Part shown: positions 49,460-63,270 of the stretch, in pieces
Layout: the number at the start of each line of letters is the position of its first letter
How positions within the stretch are numbered: position 1 is the stretch's first letter
NCBI RefSeq assembly: GCF_051020975.1
Contig: NW_027478160.1
Coordinates: 1,634,001 to 1,698,000 of the forward strand
Direction: 5' to 3'
From: Osmia lignaria lignaria
Taxonomy: Eukaryota > Arthropoda > Insecta > Hymenoptera > Megachilidae
DNA length: 64,000 nucleotides
Translations under genes and position numbers: made by a program
Notes under the pieces: generated by a model
What the model saw: the letters and a program-made list of their open reading frames with translations, nothing else
Database searches by the model: none
Told to the model about the DNA's origin: nothing

Positions 49460-52400
49460 TTTTGATCAGATGCGTAGTTCTCGAGATATATCAAGATATT
49501 TAAAAGTTCCGAAGCCGCACCAACAGAATAGAGATACAGAAACACCGTGGCTCCTTTCTTTGAGATAACTCTGCACTATTGCGAGCTGGAAATGCCACTT
49601 CCAGTTTAGCTGTGCAGAAGAAGAACAACAAGAAGAAGAAATATCTCGAAATATGTCCGTTAGGCCCCTTCCCTTGAGATAAACCTGCAAATATCTCGGA
49701 AACGAAGCGAGCTATGGCAAAATGTTAAGCGACCTTTTTTGTAGAGAATTAAGTTTCCTACTTTTTATGTTCTATGATATTTTTTGATCAGATGCGTAGT
49801 TCTCGAGATATATCAAGATATTTAAAAGTTCCGAAGCCGCACCAACATAATAGAGATACAGAAACACCGTGGCCCCTTTCTTTGAGATATCTCTGCACTA
49901 TTGCGAGCTGCACACGCCACTTCCAGCTTAGCTGTGCAGAAGAAGAACAACAAGAAGGAGAAATATCTCGAAATATGTCCGTCAGGCCCCTTCCCTTGAG
50001 ATAAATCTGCAAATATCTCGGAAACGAAGCGAGCTATGGCAAAATGTTAAGAGACCTTATTTGTAGAGAATTATGTTTCCTACAATTTATGTTCTATGAT
50101 ATTTTTTGATCAGAAGCGTAGTTTTCGAGATATATCGAGATATTTAAAAGTTCCGAAGCCGCACCAACATAATAGAGATACAGAAACACCGTGGCCCCTT
50201 TCTTTGAGATAACTGTGCACTAGTGCGAGCCGCAAATGCCACTTCCAGCTTAGCTGTGCAGAAGAAGAACAACAAGAAGAAGAAATATCTCGAAATATGT
50301 CCGTTAGGCCCCTTCCCTTGAGATAAACCTGCAAATATCTCGGAAACCAAGCGAGCTATGGCAAAATGTTAAGAGACCTTTTTTGTAGAGAATTAAGTTT
50401 CCTACTTTTTATGTTCTATGATATTTTTTGATCAGATGCGTAGTTCTCGAGATATATCAAGATATTTAAAAGTTCCGAAGCCGCACCAACATAATAGAGA
50501 TACAGAAACACCGTGGCCCCCTTCTTTGAGATAACTCTGCACTATTGCGAGCTGCAAATGCCACTTCCAGCTTAGCTGTGCAGAGGAAGAACAACAAGAA
50601 GAAGAAATATCTCGAAATATGTCCGTCAGGCCCCTTCCCTTGAGATATATCTGCAAATATCTCGGAAACGAAGAGAGCTATGGCAAAATGTTAAGATACC
50701 TTTTTTGTAGAGAATTAAGTTTCCTACTTTTTATGTTCTATGATATTTTTTGATCAGATGCGCAGTTCTCGAGATATATCAAGATATTTAAAAGTTCCGA
50801 AGCCGCACCAACATAATAGAGATACAGAAACACCGTGGCCCCTTTCTTTGAGATAACTCTGCACTAGTGCGAGCCGCAAATGCCACTTCCAGCTTAGCTG
50901 TGCAGAAGAAGAACAACAAGAAGAAGAAATATCTCGAAATATGTCCGTCAGGCCCTTTCCCTTCAGATAAATCTGCAAATATCTCGGAAACGAAGAGAGC
51001 TATGGCAAAATGTTAAGAGACCTTTTTTGTAGAGAATTAAGTTTCCTACTTTTTATGTTCTATGATATTTTTTGATCAGATGCGCAGTTCTCGAGATATA
51101 TCAAGATATTTAAAAGTTCCGAAGCCGCACCAACATAATAGAGATACAGAAACACCGTGGCCCCTTTCTTTGAGATAACTCTGCACTAGTGCGAGCCGCA
51201 AATGCCACTTCCAGCTTAACTGTGCAGAAGAAGAACAACAAGAAGAAGAAATATCTCGAAATATGTCCGTCAGGCCCCTTCCCTTGAGATAAATCTGCAA
51301 ATATCTCGGAAACGAAGAGAGCTATGGCAAAATGTTAACAGACCTTTTTTTGTAGAGAATTAAGTTTCCTACTTTTTATGTTCTATGATATTTTTTGATC
51401 AGATGCGCAGTTCTCGAGATATATCAAGATATTTAAAAGTTCCGAAGCCGCACCAACAGAATAGAGATACAGAAACACCGTGGCTCCTTTCTTTGAGATA
51501 ACTCTGCACTATTGCGAGCTGGAAATGCCACTTCCAGTTTAGCTGTGCAGAAGAAGAACAACAAGAAGAAGAAATATCTCGAAATATGTCCGTTAGGCCC
51601 CTTCCCTTGAGATAAACCTGCAAATATCTCGGAAACGAAGCGAGCTATGGCAAAATGTTAAGAGACCTTTTTTGTAGAGAATTAAGTTTCCTACTTTTTA
51701 TGTTCTATGATATTTTTTGATCAGATGCGTAGTTCTCGAGATATATCAAGATATTTAAAAGTTCCGAAGCCGCACCAACATAATAGAGATACAGAAACAC
51801 CGTGGCCCCTTTCTTTGAGATATCTCTGCACTATTGCGAGCTGCACATGACACTTCCAGCTTAGCTGTGCAGAAGAAGAACAACAAGAAGAAGAAATATC
51901 TCGAAATATGTCCGTCAGGCCCCTTCCCTTGAGATAAATCTGCAAATATCTCGGAAACGAAGCGAGCTATGGCAAAATGTTAAGAGACCTTATTTGTAGA
52001 GAATTATGTTTCCTACAATTTATGTTCTATGATATTTTTTGATCAGAAGCGTAGTTTTCGAGATATATCGAGATATTTAAAAGTTCCGAAGCCGCACCAA
52101 CATAATAGAGATACAGAAACACCGTGGCCCCTTTCTTTGAGATAACTGTGCACTAGTGCGAGCCGCAAATGCCACTTCCAGCTTAGCTGTGCAGAAGAAG
52201 AACAACAAGAAGAAGAAATATCTCGAAATATGTCCGTTAGGCCCCTTCCCTTGAGATAAACCTGCAAATATCTCGGAAACGAAGCGAGCTATCGCAAAAT
52301 GTTAAGAGACCTTATTTGTAGAGAATTATGTTTCCTACAATTTATGTTCTATGATATTTTTTGAGCAGAAGCGTAGTTTTCGAGATATATCGAGATATTT

Positions 52401-53580
52401 AAAAGTTCCGAAGCCGCACCAACATAATAGAGATACAGAAACACCGTGGCCCCTTTCTTTGAGATAACTGTGCACTAGTGCGAGCCGCAAATGCCACTTC
52501 CAGCTTAGCTGTGCAGAAGAAGAACAACAAGAAGAAGAAATATCTCGAAATATGTCCGTTAGGCCCCTTCCCTTGAGATAAACCTGCAAATATCTCGGAA
52601 ACGAAGCGAGCTATGGCAAAATGTTAAGAGACCTTTTTTGTAGAGAATTAAGTTTCCTACTTTTTATGTTCTATGATATTTTTTGATCAGATGCGTAGTT
52701 CTCGAGATATATCAAGATATTTAAAAGTTCCGAAGCCGCACCAACATAATAGAGATACAGAAACACCGTGGCCCCCTTCTTTGAGATAACTCTGCACTAT
52801 TGCGAGCTGCAAATGCCACTTCCAGCTTAGCTGTGCAGAGGAAGAACAACAAGAAGAAGAAATATCTCGAAATATGTCCGTCAGGCCCCTTCCCTTGAGA
52901 TATATCTGCAAATATCTCGGAAACGAAGAGAGCTATGGCAAAATGTTAAGAGACCTTTTTTGTAGAGAATTAAGTTTCCTACTTTTTATGTTCTATGATA
53001 TTTTTTGATCAGATGCGCAGTTCTCGAGATATATCAAGATATTTAAAAGTTCCGAAGCCGCACCAACATAATAGAGATACAGAAACACCGTGGCCCCTTT
53101 CTTTGAGATAACTCTGCACTAGTGCGAGCCGCAAATGCCACTTCCAGCTTAGCTGTGCAGAAGAAGAACAACAAGAAGAAGAAATATCTCGAAATATGTC
53201 CGTCAGGCCCTTTCCCTTCAGATAAATCTGCAAATATCTCGGAAACGAAGAGAGCTATGGCAAAATGTTAAGAGACCTTTTTTGTAGAGAATTAAGTTTC
53301 CTACTTTTTATGTTCTATGATATTTTTTGATCAGATGCGCAGTTCTCGAGATATATCAAGATATTTAAAAGTTCCGAAGCCGCACCAACATAATAGAGAT
53401 ACAGAAACACCGTGGCCCCTTTCTTTGAGATAACTCTGCACTAGTGCGAGCCGCAAATGCCACTTCCAGCTTAACTGTGCAGAAGAAGAACAACAAGAAG
53501 AAGAAATATCTCGAAATATGTCCGTCAGGCCCCTTCCCTTGAGATAAATCTGCAAATATCTCGGAAACGAAGAGAGCTAT
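49460..53580. repeat. 6- then 7-monomer-spaced duplication
   Basis: Units at 49463, 49785 and 50107 match 51396, 51718 and 52040 (offset 1933; CAACAGAATAG, GAGATATCTC, ACTGTGCAC with AAACCTGC). Units at 50429, 50751 and 51073 then match 52684, 53006 and 53328 (offset 2255; CCCCCTTC with GCAGAGGAAG, GATGCGCAG with CCCTTTCCCTTCAG, CAGCTTAACTGTG and GTTAACAGACC). The extra unit at 52362 is almost the same as the one before it (52040), so a single-monomer tandem duplication explains the shift. Confidence 0.83.
51073..51395 (+). repeat. 323-bp monomer with T7 instead of T6
   Basis: The tail reads GACCTTTTTTTGTAG near 51.35 kb, one T longer than usual. Its partner near 53.6 kb has the usual six T. 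A real slippage event and a homopolymer sequencing error are both possible. Confidence 0.8.
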
Positions 53581-54293
53581 GGCAAAATGTTAACAGACCT
53601 TTTTTGTAGAGAATTAAGTTTCCTACTTTTTATGTTCTATGATATTTTTTGATCAGATGCGCAGTTCTCGAGATATATCAAGATATTTAAAAGTTCCGAA
53701 GCCGCACCAACATAATAGAGATACAGAAACACCGTGGCCCCTTTCTTTGAGATAACTCTGCACTAGTGCGAGCCGCAAATGCCACTTCCAGCTTAGCTGT
53801 GCAGAAGAAGAACAACAAGAAGAAGAAATATCTCGAAATATGTCCGTCAGGCCCCTTCCCTTGAGATAAATCTGCAAATATCTCGGAAACGAAGAGAGCT
53901 ATGGCAAAATGTGAAGAGACCTTTTTTGTAGAGAATTAAGTTTCCTACTTTTTATGTTCTATGATCTTTTTTGATCAGATGCGTAGTTCTCGAGATATAT
54001 CAAGATATTTAAAAGTTCCGAAGCCGCACCAACATAATAGAGATACAGAAACACCGTGGCCCCTTTCTTTGAGATAACTCTGCACTATTGCGAGCTGGAA
54101 ATGCCACTTCCAGTTTAGCTGTGCAGAAGAAGAACAACAAGAAGAAGAAATATCTCGAAATATGTCCGTCAGGCCCCTTCCCTTGAGATAAATCTGCAAA
54201 TATCTCGGAAACGAAGCGAGCTATGGCAAAATGTTAAGAGACCTTTTTTGTAGAGAATTAAGTTTCCTACTTTTTATGTTCTATGATATTTTT

Positions 54294-54614
54294 TGATCAG
54301 ATGCGCAGTTCTCGAGATATATCAAGATATTTAAAAGTTCCGAAGCCGCACCAACATAATAGAGATACAGAAACACCGTGGCCCCTTTCTTTGAGATAAC
54401 TCTGCACTATTGCGAGCTGCAAATGCCACTTCCAGCTTACTGTGCAGAAGAAGAACAACAAGAAGAAGAAATATCTCGAAATATGTCCGTCAGGCCCCTT
54501 CCCTTGAGATAAATCTGCAAATATCTCGGAAACGAAGCGAGCTATGGCAAAATGTTAACAGACCTTTTTTGTAGAGAATTAAGTTTCCTACTTTTTATGT
54601 TCTATGATATTTTT
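54294..54614 (+). repeat. 321-bp monomer with a 1-bp deletion, present in one duplicate only
   Basis: CCAGCTTAGCTGTG is reduced to CCAGCTTACTGTG, giving 321 bp and breaking the minus-strand frame. It begins with GATGCGCAG. It is the single unit missing from the downstream copy of this block. Confidence 0.87.
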
Positions 54615-57600
54615 TGATCACAAGCGTAGTTTTCGAGATATATCGAGATATTTAAAAGTTCCGAAGCCGCACCAACATAATAGAGATACAGAAACACCGT
54701 GGCCCCCTTCTTTGAGATAACGCTGCACTAGTGCGAGCCGCAAATGCCACTTCCAGCTTAGCTGTGCAGAAGAAGAACAACAAGAAGAAGAAATATCTCG
54801 AAATATGTCCGTCAGGCCCCTTCCCTTGAAATAAATCTGCAAATATCTCGGAAACGAAGCGAGCTATGGCAAAATGCTAAGAGACCTTTTTTGTAGAGAA
54901 TTATGTTTCCTACAATTTACGTTCTATGATATTTTTTGATCAGAAGCGTAGTTTTCGAGATATATCGAGATATTTAAAAGTTCCGAAGCCGCACCAATAT
55001 AATAGAGATACAGAAACACCGTGGCCCCTTTCTTTGAGATAACTCTGCACTAGGGCGAGCCGCAAATGCCACTTCCAGCTTAGCTGTGCAGAAGAAGAAC
55101 AACAAGAAGAAGAAATATCTCGAAATATGTCCGTCAGGCCCTTTCCCTTCAGATAAATCTGCAAATATCTCGGAAACGAAGCGAGGTATGGCAAAATGCT
55201 AAGAGACCTTTTTTGTAGAGAATTATGTTTCCTACAATTTATGTTCTATGATATTTTTTGATCAGAAGCGTAGTTTTCGAGATATATCGAGATATTTAAA
55301 AGTTCCGAAGCCGCACCAACATAATAGAGATACAGAAACACCGTGGCCCCTTTCTTTGAGATAACTGTGCACTAGTGCGAGCGGCAAATGCCACTTCCAG
55401 CTTAGCTGTGCAGAAGAAGAACAACAAGAAGAAGAAATATCTCGAAATATGTCCGTTAGGCCCCTTCCCTTGAGATAAACCTGCAAATATCTCGGAAACG
55501 AAGCGAGCTATGGCAAAATGTTAAGAGACCTTATTTGTAGAGAATTATGTTTCCTACAATTTATGTTCTATGATATTTTTTGATCAGATGCGTAGTTCTC
55601 GAGATATATCAAGATATTTAAAAGTTCCGAAGCCGCACCAACATAATAGAGATACAGAAACACCGTGGCCCCTTTCTTTGAGATTACTGTGCACTAGTGC
55701 GAGCCGCAAATGCCACTTCCAGCTTAGCTGTGCAGAAGAAGAACAACAAGAAGAAGAAATATCTCGAAATATGTCCGTTAGGCCCCTTCCCTTGAGATAA
55801 ACCTGCAAATATCTCGGAAACGAAGCGAGCTATGGCAAAATGTTAAGAGACCTTTTTTGTAGAGAATTAAGTTTCCTACTTTTTATGTTCTATGATATTT
55901 TTTGATCAGATGCGTAGTTCTCGAGATATATCAAGATATTTAAAAGTTCCGAAGCCGCACCAACATAATAGAGATACAGAAACACCGTGGCCCCCTTCTT
56001 TGAGATAACTCTGCACTATTGCGAGCTGCAAATGCCACTTCCAGCTTAGCTGTGCAGAGGAAGAACAACAAGAAGAAGAAATATCTCGAAATATGTCCGT
56101 CAGGCCCCTTCCCTTGAGATATATCTGCAAATATCTCGGAAACGAAGAGAGCTATGGCAAAATGTTAAGAGACCTTTTTTGTAGAGAATTAAGTTTCCTA
56201 CTTTTTATGTTCTATGATATTTTTTGATCAGATGCGCAGTTCTCGAGATATATCAAGATATTTAAAAGTTCCGAAGCCGCACCAACATAATAGAGATACA
56301 GAAACACCGTGGCCCCTTTCTTTGAGATAACTCTGCACTAGTGCGAGCCGCAAATGCCACTTCCAGCTTAGCTGTGCAGAAGAAGAACAACAAGAAGAAG
56401 AAATATCTCGAAATATGTCCGTCAGGCCCTTTCCCTTCAGATAAATCTGCAAATATCTCGGAAACGAAGAGAGCTATGGCAAAATGTTAAGAGACCTTTT
56501 TTGTAGAGAATTAAGTTTCCTACTTTTTATGTTCTATGATATTTTTTGATCAGATGCGCAGTTCTCGAGATATATCAAGATATTTAAAAGTTCCGAAGCC
56601 GCACCAACATAATAGAGATACAGAAACACCGTGGCCCCTTTCTTTGAGATAACTCTGCACTAGTGCGAGCCGCAAATGCCACTTCCAGCTTAACTGTGCA
56701 GAAGAAGAACAACAAGAAGAAGAAATATCTCGAAATATGTCCGTCAGGCCCCTTCCCTTGAGATAAATCTGCAAATATCTCGGAAACGAAGAGAGCTATG
56801 GCAAAATGTTAACAGACCTTTTTTGTAGAGAATTAAGTTTCCTACTTTTTATGTTCTATGATATTTTTTGATCAGATGCGCAGTTCTCGAGATATATCAA
56901 GATATTTAAAAGTTCCGAAGCCGCACCAACATAATAGAGATACAGAAACACCGTGGCCCCTTTCTTTGAGATAACTCTGCACTAGTGCGAGCCGCAAATG
57001 CCACTTCCAGCTTAGCTGTGCAGAAGAAGAACAACAAGAAGAAGAAATATCTCGAAATATGTCCGTCAGGCCCCTTCCCTTGAGATAAATCTGCAAATAT
57101 CTCGGAAACAAAGAGAGCTATGGCAAAATGTGAAGAGACCTTTTTTGTAGAGAATTAAGTTTCCTACTTTTTATGTTCTATGGTCTTTTTTGATCAGATG
57201 CGTAGTTCTCGAGATATATCAAGATATTTAAAAGTTCCGAAGCCGCACCAACATAATAGAGATACAGAAACACCGTGGCCCCTTTCTTTGAGATAACTCT
57301 GCACTATTGCGAGCTGGAAATGCCACTTCCAGTTTAGCTGTGCAGAAGAAGAACAACAAGAAGAAGAAATATCTCGAAATATGTCCGTCAGGCCCCTTCC
57401 CTTGAGATAAATCTGCAAATATCTCGGAAACGAAGCGAGCTATGGCAAAATGTTAACAGACCTTTTTTGTAGAGAATTAAGTTTCCTACTTTTTATGTTC
57501 TATGATATTTTTTGATCACAAGCGTAGTTTTCGAGATATATCGAGATATTTAAAAGTTCCGAAGCCGCACCAACATAATAGAGATACAGAAACACCGTGG

Positions 57601-57834
57601 CCCCCTTCTTTGAGATAACGCTGCACTAGTGCGAGCCGCAAATGCCACTTCCAGCTTAGCTGTGCAGAAGAAGAACAACAAGAAGAAGAAATATCTCGAA
57701 ATATGTCCGTCAGGCCCCTTCCCTTGAAATAAATCTGCAAATATCTCGGAAACGAAGCGAGCTATGGCAAAATGCTAAGAGACCTTTTTTGTAGAGAATT
57801 ATGTTTCCTACAATTTATGTTCTATGATATTTTT

Positions 57835-58155
57835 TGATCAGAAGCGTAGTTTTCGAGATATATCGAGATATTTAAAAGTTCCGAAGCCGCACCAATATAA
57901 TAGAGATACAGAAACACCGTGGCCCCTTTCTTTGAGATAACTCTGCACTAGGGCGAGCCGCAAATGCCACTTCCAGCTTAGCTGTGCAGAAGAAGAACAA
58001 CAAGAAGAAGAAATATCTCGAAATATGTCCGTCAGGCCCTTTCCCTTCAGATAAATCTGCAAATATCTCGGAAACGAAGCGAGGTATGGCAAAATGCTAA
58101 GAGACCTTTTTGTAGAGAATTATGTTTCCTACAATTTATGTTCTATGATATTTTT
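57835..58155 (+). repeat. 321-bp monomer with T5 instead of T6
   Basis: GACCTTTTTGTAG near 58.1 kb is one T shorter than in its partner near 55.2 kb, while the other private markers (CACCAATATAAT, ACTAGGGCG, GAGGTATGG) agree. This is slippage or a homopolymer read error. Confidence 0.8.
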
Positions 58156-58469
58156 TGATCAGAAGCGTAGTTTTCGAGATATATCGAGATATTTAAAAGT
58201 TCCGAAGCCGCACCAACATAATAGAGATACAGAAACACCGTGGCCCCTTTCTTTGAGATAACTCTGCACTAGTGCGAGCCGCAAATGCCACTTCCAGCTT
58301 AGCTGTGCAGAAGAAGAACAGCAAGAAGAAGAAATATCTCGAAATATGTCCGTCAGGCCCCTTCCCTTGAGATAAATCTGCAAATATCTCGGAAACGAAG
58401 CGAGCTATGGCAAAATGTTAACAGACCTTTTTTGTAGAGAATTAAGTTTCCTACTTTTTATGTTCTATG

Positions 58470-59700
58470 ATATTTTTTGATCAGATGCGTAGTTCTCGAG
58501 ATATATCAAGATATTTAAAAGTTCCGAAGCCGCACCAACATAATAGAGATACAGAAACACCGTGGCCCCCTTCTTTGAGATAACGCTGCACTAGTGCGAG
58601 CCGCAAATGCCACTTCCAGCTTAGCTGTGCAGAAGAAGAACAACAAGAAGAAGAAATATCTCGAAATATGTCCGTCAGGCCCCTTCCCTTGAAATAAATC
58701 TGCAAATATCTCGGAAACGAAGCGAGCTATGGCAAAATGTTAAGAGACCTTTTTTGTAGAGAATTATGTTTCCTACTTTTTATGTTCTATGATATTTTTT
58801 GATCAGACGCGTAGTTCTCGAGATATATCAAGATATTTAAAAGTTCCGAAGCCGCACCAACATAATAGAGATACAGAAACACCGTGGCCCCTTTCTTTGA
58901 GATATCTCTGCACTATTGCGAGCTGCAAATGCCACTTCCAGCTTAGCTGTGCAGAAGAAGAACAACAAGAAGAAGAAATATCTCGAAATATGTCCGTCAG
59001 GCCCCTTCCCTTGAGATAAATCTGCAAATATCTCGGAAACGAAGCGAGCTATGGCAAAATGTTAAGAGACCGTTTTTGTAGAGAATTAAGTTTCCTACTT
59101 TTTATGTTCTATGATATTTTTTGATCAGATGCGTAGTTCTCGAGATATATCAAGATATTTAAAAGTTCCGAAGCCGCACCAACATAATAGAGATACAGAA
59201 ACACCGTGGCCCCCTTCTTTGAGATAACGCTGCACTAGTGCGAGCGGCAAATGCCACTTCCAGCTTAGCTGTGCAGAAGAAGAACAACAAGAAGAAGAAA
59301 TATCTCGAAATATGTCCGTCAGGCCCCTTCCCTTCAAATAAATCTGCAAATATCTCGGAAACGAAGCGAGCTATGGCAAAATGTTAAGAGACCTTTTTTG
59401 TAGAGAATTATGTTTCCTACTTTTTATGTTCTATGATATTTTTTGATCAGACGCGTAGTTCTCGAGATATATCAAGATATTTAAAAGTTCCGAAGCCGCA
59501 CCAACATAATAGAGATACAGAAACACCGTGGCCCCTTTCTTTGAGATATCTCTGCACTATTGCGAGCTGCAAATGCCACTTCCAGCTTAGCTGTGCAGAA
59601 GAAGAACAACAAGAAGAAGAAATATCTCGAAATATGTCCGTCAGGCCCCTTCCCTTGAGATAAATCTGCAAATATCTCGGAAACGAAGCGAGCTATGGCA
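58470..59700. repeat. Adjacent 2-monomer tandem duplication (644 bp)
   Basis: A dimer, made of a CCCCCTTC/AACGCTGC/AAATAAATC unit followed by a GACGCG/GAGATATCTC unit, occurs at about 58.47-59.06 kb and again at 59.11-59.70 kb. The second copy has GCGAGCGGC and CTTCAAATAA. The copies diverge at their ends (GACCGTTTTTG versus GACCTTATTTG). Confidence 0.8.
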
Positions 59701-62700
59701 AAATGTTAAGAGACCTTATTTGTAGAGAATTATGTTTCCTACAATTTATGCTCTATGATATTTTTTGATCAGAAGCGTAGTTTTCGAGATATATCGAGAT
59801 ATTTAAAAGTTCCGAAGCCGCACCAACATAATAGAGATACAGAAACACCGTGGCCCCTTTCTTTGAGATAACTGTGCACTAGTGCGAGCCGCAAATGCCA
59901 CTTCCAGCTTAGCTGTGCAGAAGAAGAACAACAAGAAGAAGAAATATCTCGAAATATGTCCGTCAGGCCCCTTCCCTTGAGATAAATCTGCAAATATCTC
60001 GGAAACCAAGCGAGCTATGGCAAAATGTTAAGAGACCGTTTTTGTAGAGAATTAAGTTTCCTACTTTTTATGTTCTATGATATTTTTTGATCAGATGCGT
60101 AGTTCTCGAGATATATCAAGATATTTAAAAGTTCCGAAGCCGCACCAACATAATAGAGATACAGAAACACCGTGGCCCCTTTCTTTGAGATAACTCTGCA
60201 CTATTGCGAGCTGCAAATGCCACTTCCAGCTTAGCTGTGCGGAAGAAGAACAACAAGAATAAGAAATATCTCGAAATATGTCCGTCAGGCCCCTTCCCTT
60301 GAGATAAATCTGCAAATATCTCGGAAACGAAGAGAGCTATGGCAAAATGTTAAGAGACCTTTTCTGTAGAGAATTAAGTTTCCTACTTTTTATGTTCTAT
60401 GATATTTTTTGATCAGATGCGTAGTACTCGAGATATATCAAGATATTTAAAAGTTCCGAAGCCGCACCAACATAATAGAGATACAGAAACACCGTGGCCC
60501 CTTTCTTTGAGATAACTCTGCACTATTGCGAGCTGCAAATGCCACTTACAGCTTAGCTGTGCAGAAGAAGAACAACAAGAAGAAGAAATATCTCGAAATA
60601 TGTCCGTCAGGCCCCTTCCCTTGAGATAAATCTGCAAATATCTCGGAAACGAAGAGAGCTATGGCAAAATGTTAAGACACCTTTTTTGTAGAGAATTAAG
60701 TTTCCTACTTTTTATGTTCTATGATATTTTTTGATCAGATGCGCAGTTCTCGAGATATATCAAGATATTTAAAAGTTCCGAAGCCGCACCAACATAATAG
60801 AGATACAGAAACACCGTGGCCCCTTTCTTTGAGATAACTTTGCACTATTGCGAGCTGTAAATGCCACTTCCAGCTTAGCTGTGCAGAAGAAGAACAACAA
60901 GAAGAAGAAATATCTCGAAATATGTCCGTCAGGCCCCTTCCCTTGAGATATATCTGCAAATATCTCGGAAACCAAGAGAGCTATGGCAAAATGTTAAGAG
61001 ACCTTTTTTGTAGAGAATTAAGTTTCCTACTTTTTATGTTCTATGATATTTTTTGATCAGATTCGTAGTTCTCGAGATATATCAAGATATTTAAAAGTTC
61101 CGAAGCCGCACCAACATAATAGAGATACAGAAACACCGTGGCCCCTTTCTTTGAGATAACTCTGCACTAGTGCGAGCCGCAACTGCCACTTCCAGCTTAG
61201 CTGTGCAGAAGAAGTAAAACAAGAAGAAGAAATATCTCGAAATCTGTCCGTCAGGCCCCTTCCCTTGAGATAAATCTGCAAATATCTCGGAAACGAAGCG
61301 AGCTATGGCAAAATGTTAACAGACCTTTTTTGTAGAGAATTAAGTTTCCTACTTTTTATGTTCTATGATATTTTTTGATCAGATGCGTAGTTCTCGAGAT
61401 ATATCAAGATATTTAAAAGTTCCGAAGCCGCAGCAACATAATAGAGATACAGAAACACCGTCGCCCCTTTCTTTGAGATAACTTTGCACTATTGCGAGCT
61501 GTACATGCCACTTCCAGCTTAGCTGTGCAGAAGAAGAACAACAAGAAGAAGAAATATCTCGAAATATGTCCGTCAGGCCCCTTCCCTTGAAATAAATCTG
61601 CAAATATCTCGGAAACGAAGCGAGCTATGGCAAAATGTTAAGAGACCTTTTTTGTAGAGAATTATGTTTCCTACTTTTTATGTTCTATGATATTTTTTGA
61701 TCAGACGCGTAGTTCTCGAGATATATGAAGATATTTAAAAGTTCCGAAGCCGCACCAACATAATAGAGATACAGAAACACCGTGGCCCCTTTCTTTGAGA
61801 TATCTCTGCACTATTGCGAGCTGCAAATGCCACTTCCAGCTTAGCTGTGCAGAAGAAGAACAACAAGAAGAAGAAATATCTCGAAATATGTCCGTCAGGC
61901 CCCTTCCCTTGAGATAAATCTGCAAATATCTCGGAAACGAAGCGAGCTATGGCAAAATGTTAAGAGACCTTATTTGTAGAGAATTATGTTTCCTACAATT
62001 TATGCTCTATGATATTTTTTGATCAGAAGCGTAGTTTTCGAGATATATCGAGATATTTAAAAGTTCCGAAGCCGCACCAACATAATAGAGATACAGAAAC
62101 ACCGTGGCCCCTTTCTTTGAGATAACTGTGCACTAGTGCGAGCCGCAAATGCCACTTCCAGCTTAGCTGTGCAGAAGAAGAACAACAAGAAGAAGAAATA
62201 TCTCGAAATATGTCCGTCAGGCCCCTTCCCTTGAGATAAATCTGCAAATATCTCGGAAACCAAGCGAGCTATGGCAAAATGTTAAGAGACCGTTTTTGTA
62301 GAGAATTAAGTTTCCTACTTTTTATGTTCTATGATATTTTTTGATCAGATGCGTAGTTCTCGAGATATATCAAGATATTTAAAAGTTCCGAAGCCGCACC
62401 AACATAATAGAGATACAGAAACACCGTGGCCCCTTTCTTTGAGATAACTCTGCACTATTGCGAGCTGCAAATGCCACTTCCAGCTTAGCTGTGCGGAAGA
62501 AGAACAACAAGAATAAGAAATATCTCGAAATATGTCCGTCAGGCCCCTTCCCTTGAGATAAATCTGCAAATATCTCGGAAACGAAGAGAGCTATGGCAAA
62601 ATGTTAAGAGACCTTTTCTGTAGAGAATTAAGTTTCCTACTTTTTATGTTCCATGATATTTTTTGATCAGATGCATAGTACTCGAGATATATCAAGATAT

Positions 62701-63270
62701 TTAAAAGTTCCGAAGCCGCACCAACATAATAGAGATACAGAAACACCGTGGCCCCTTTCTTTGAGATAACTCTGCACTATTGCGAGCTGCAAATGCCACT
62801 TACAGCTTAGCTGTGCAGAAGAAGAACAACAAGAAGAAGAAATATCTCGAAATATGTCCGTCAGGCCCCTTCCCTTGAGATAAATCTGCAAATATCTCGG
62901 AAACGAAGAGAGCTATGGCAAAATGTTAAGAGACCTTTTTTGTAGAGAATTAAGTTTCTTACTTTTTATGTTCTATGATATTTTTTGATCAGATGCGCAG
63001 TTCTCGAGATATATCAAGATATTTAAAAGTTCCGAAGCCGCACCAACATAATAGAGATACAGAAACACCGTGGCCCCTTTCTTTGAGATAACTTTGCACT
63101 ATTGCGAGCTGTAAATGCCACTTCCAGCTTAGCTGTGCAGAAGAAGAACAACAAGAAGAAGAAATATCTCGAAATATGTCCGTCAGGCCCCTTCCCTTGA
63201 GATATATCTGCAAATATCTCGGAAACCAAGAGAGCTATGGCAAAATGTTAAGAGACCTTTTTTGTAGAGA
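59340..63270. repeat. 7-monomer-spaced duplication (2254 bp)
   Basis: About 59.34-61.04 kb recurs at 61.59-63.27 kb. Markers are GAGATATCTC, TATGCTCTATG, GAAACCAAGCG, GTGCGGAAGAAG with CAAGAATAAG, AGTACTCGAG with CACTTACAGC, and GATGCGCAG with AACTTTGC and GAAACCAAGAGAG. Private differences include ATGCATAGTACTC and TTTCTTAC in the second copy. Two unrelated units (61054 and 61376) lie between the copies. Confidence 0.85.
61054..61375 (+). repeat. Divergent monomer between two duplicate blocks
   Basis: This unit has GATTCGTAG, CCGCAACTGCC, GAAGTAAAACAAG and CGAAATCTGTCC, none of which I see elsewhere. It lies in the gap between the 7-monomer copies and so escaped the latest amplification. 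Confidence 0.65.

Larger units (their letters stand above)
52450..58260. repeat. 10- then 9-monomer-spaced duplication
   Basis: About 52.45-54.25 kb matches 55.67-57.45 kb (offset 3219), and about 54.55-55.36 kb matches 57.45-58.26 kb (offset 2898). Markers are CCCCCTTC with GCAGAGGAAG, GATGCGCAG units, CAGCTTAACTGTG, AATGTGAAGAG with a C-for-A change in ATCTTTTTTGATC, GATCACAAGCG, TTGAAATAAATC, ATGCTAAGAG, CACCAATATAAT and ACTAGGGCGAGCC. The unit at 54294-54614 is absent from the second copy. Confidence 0.85.
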
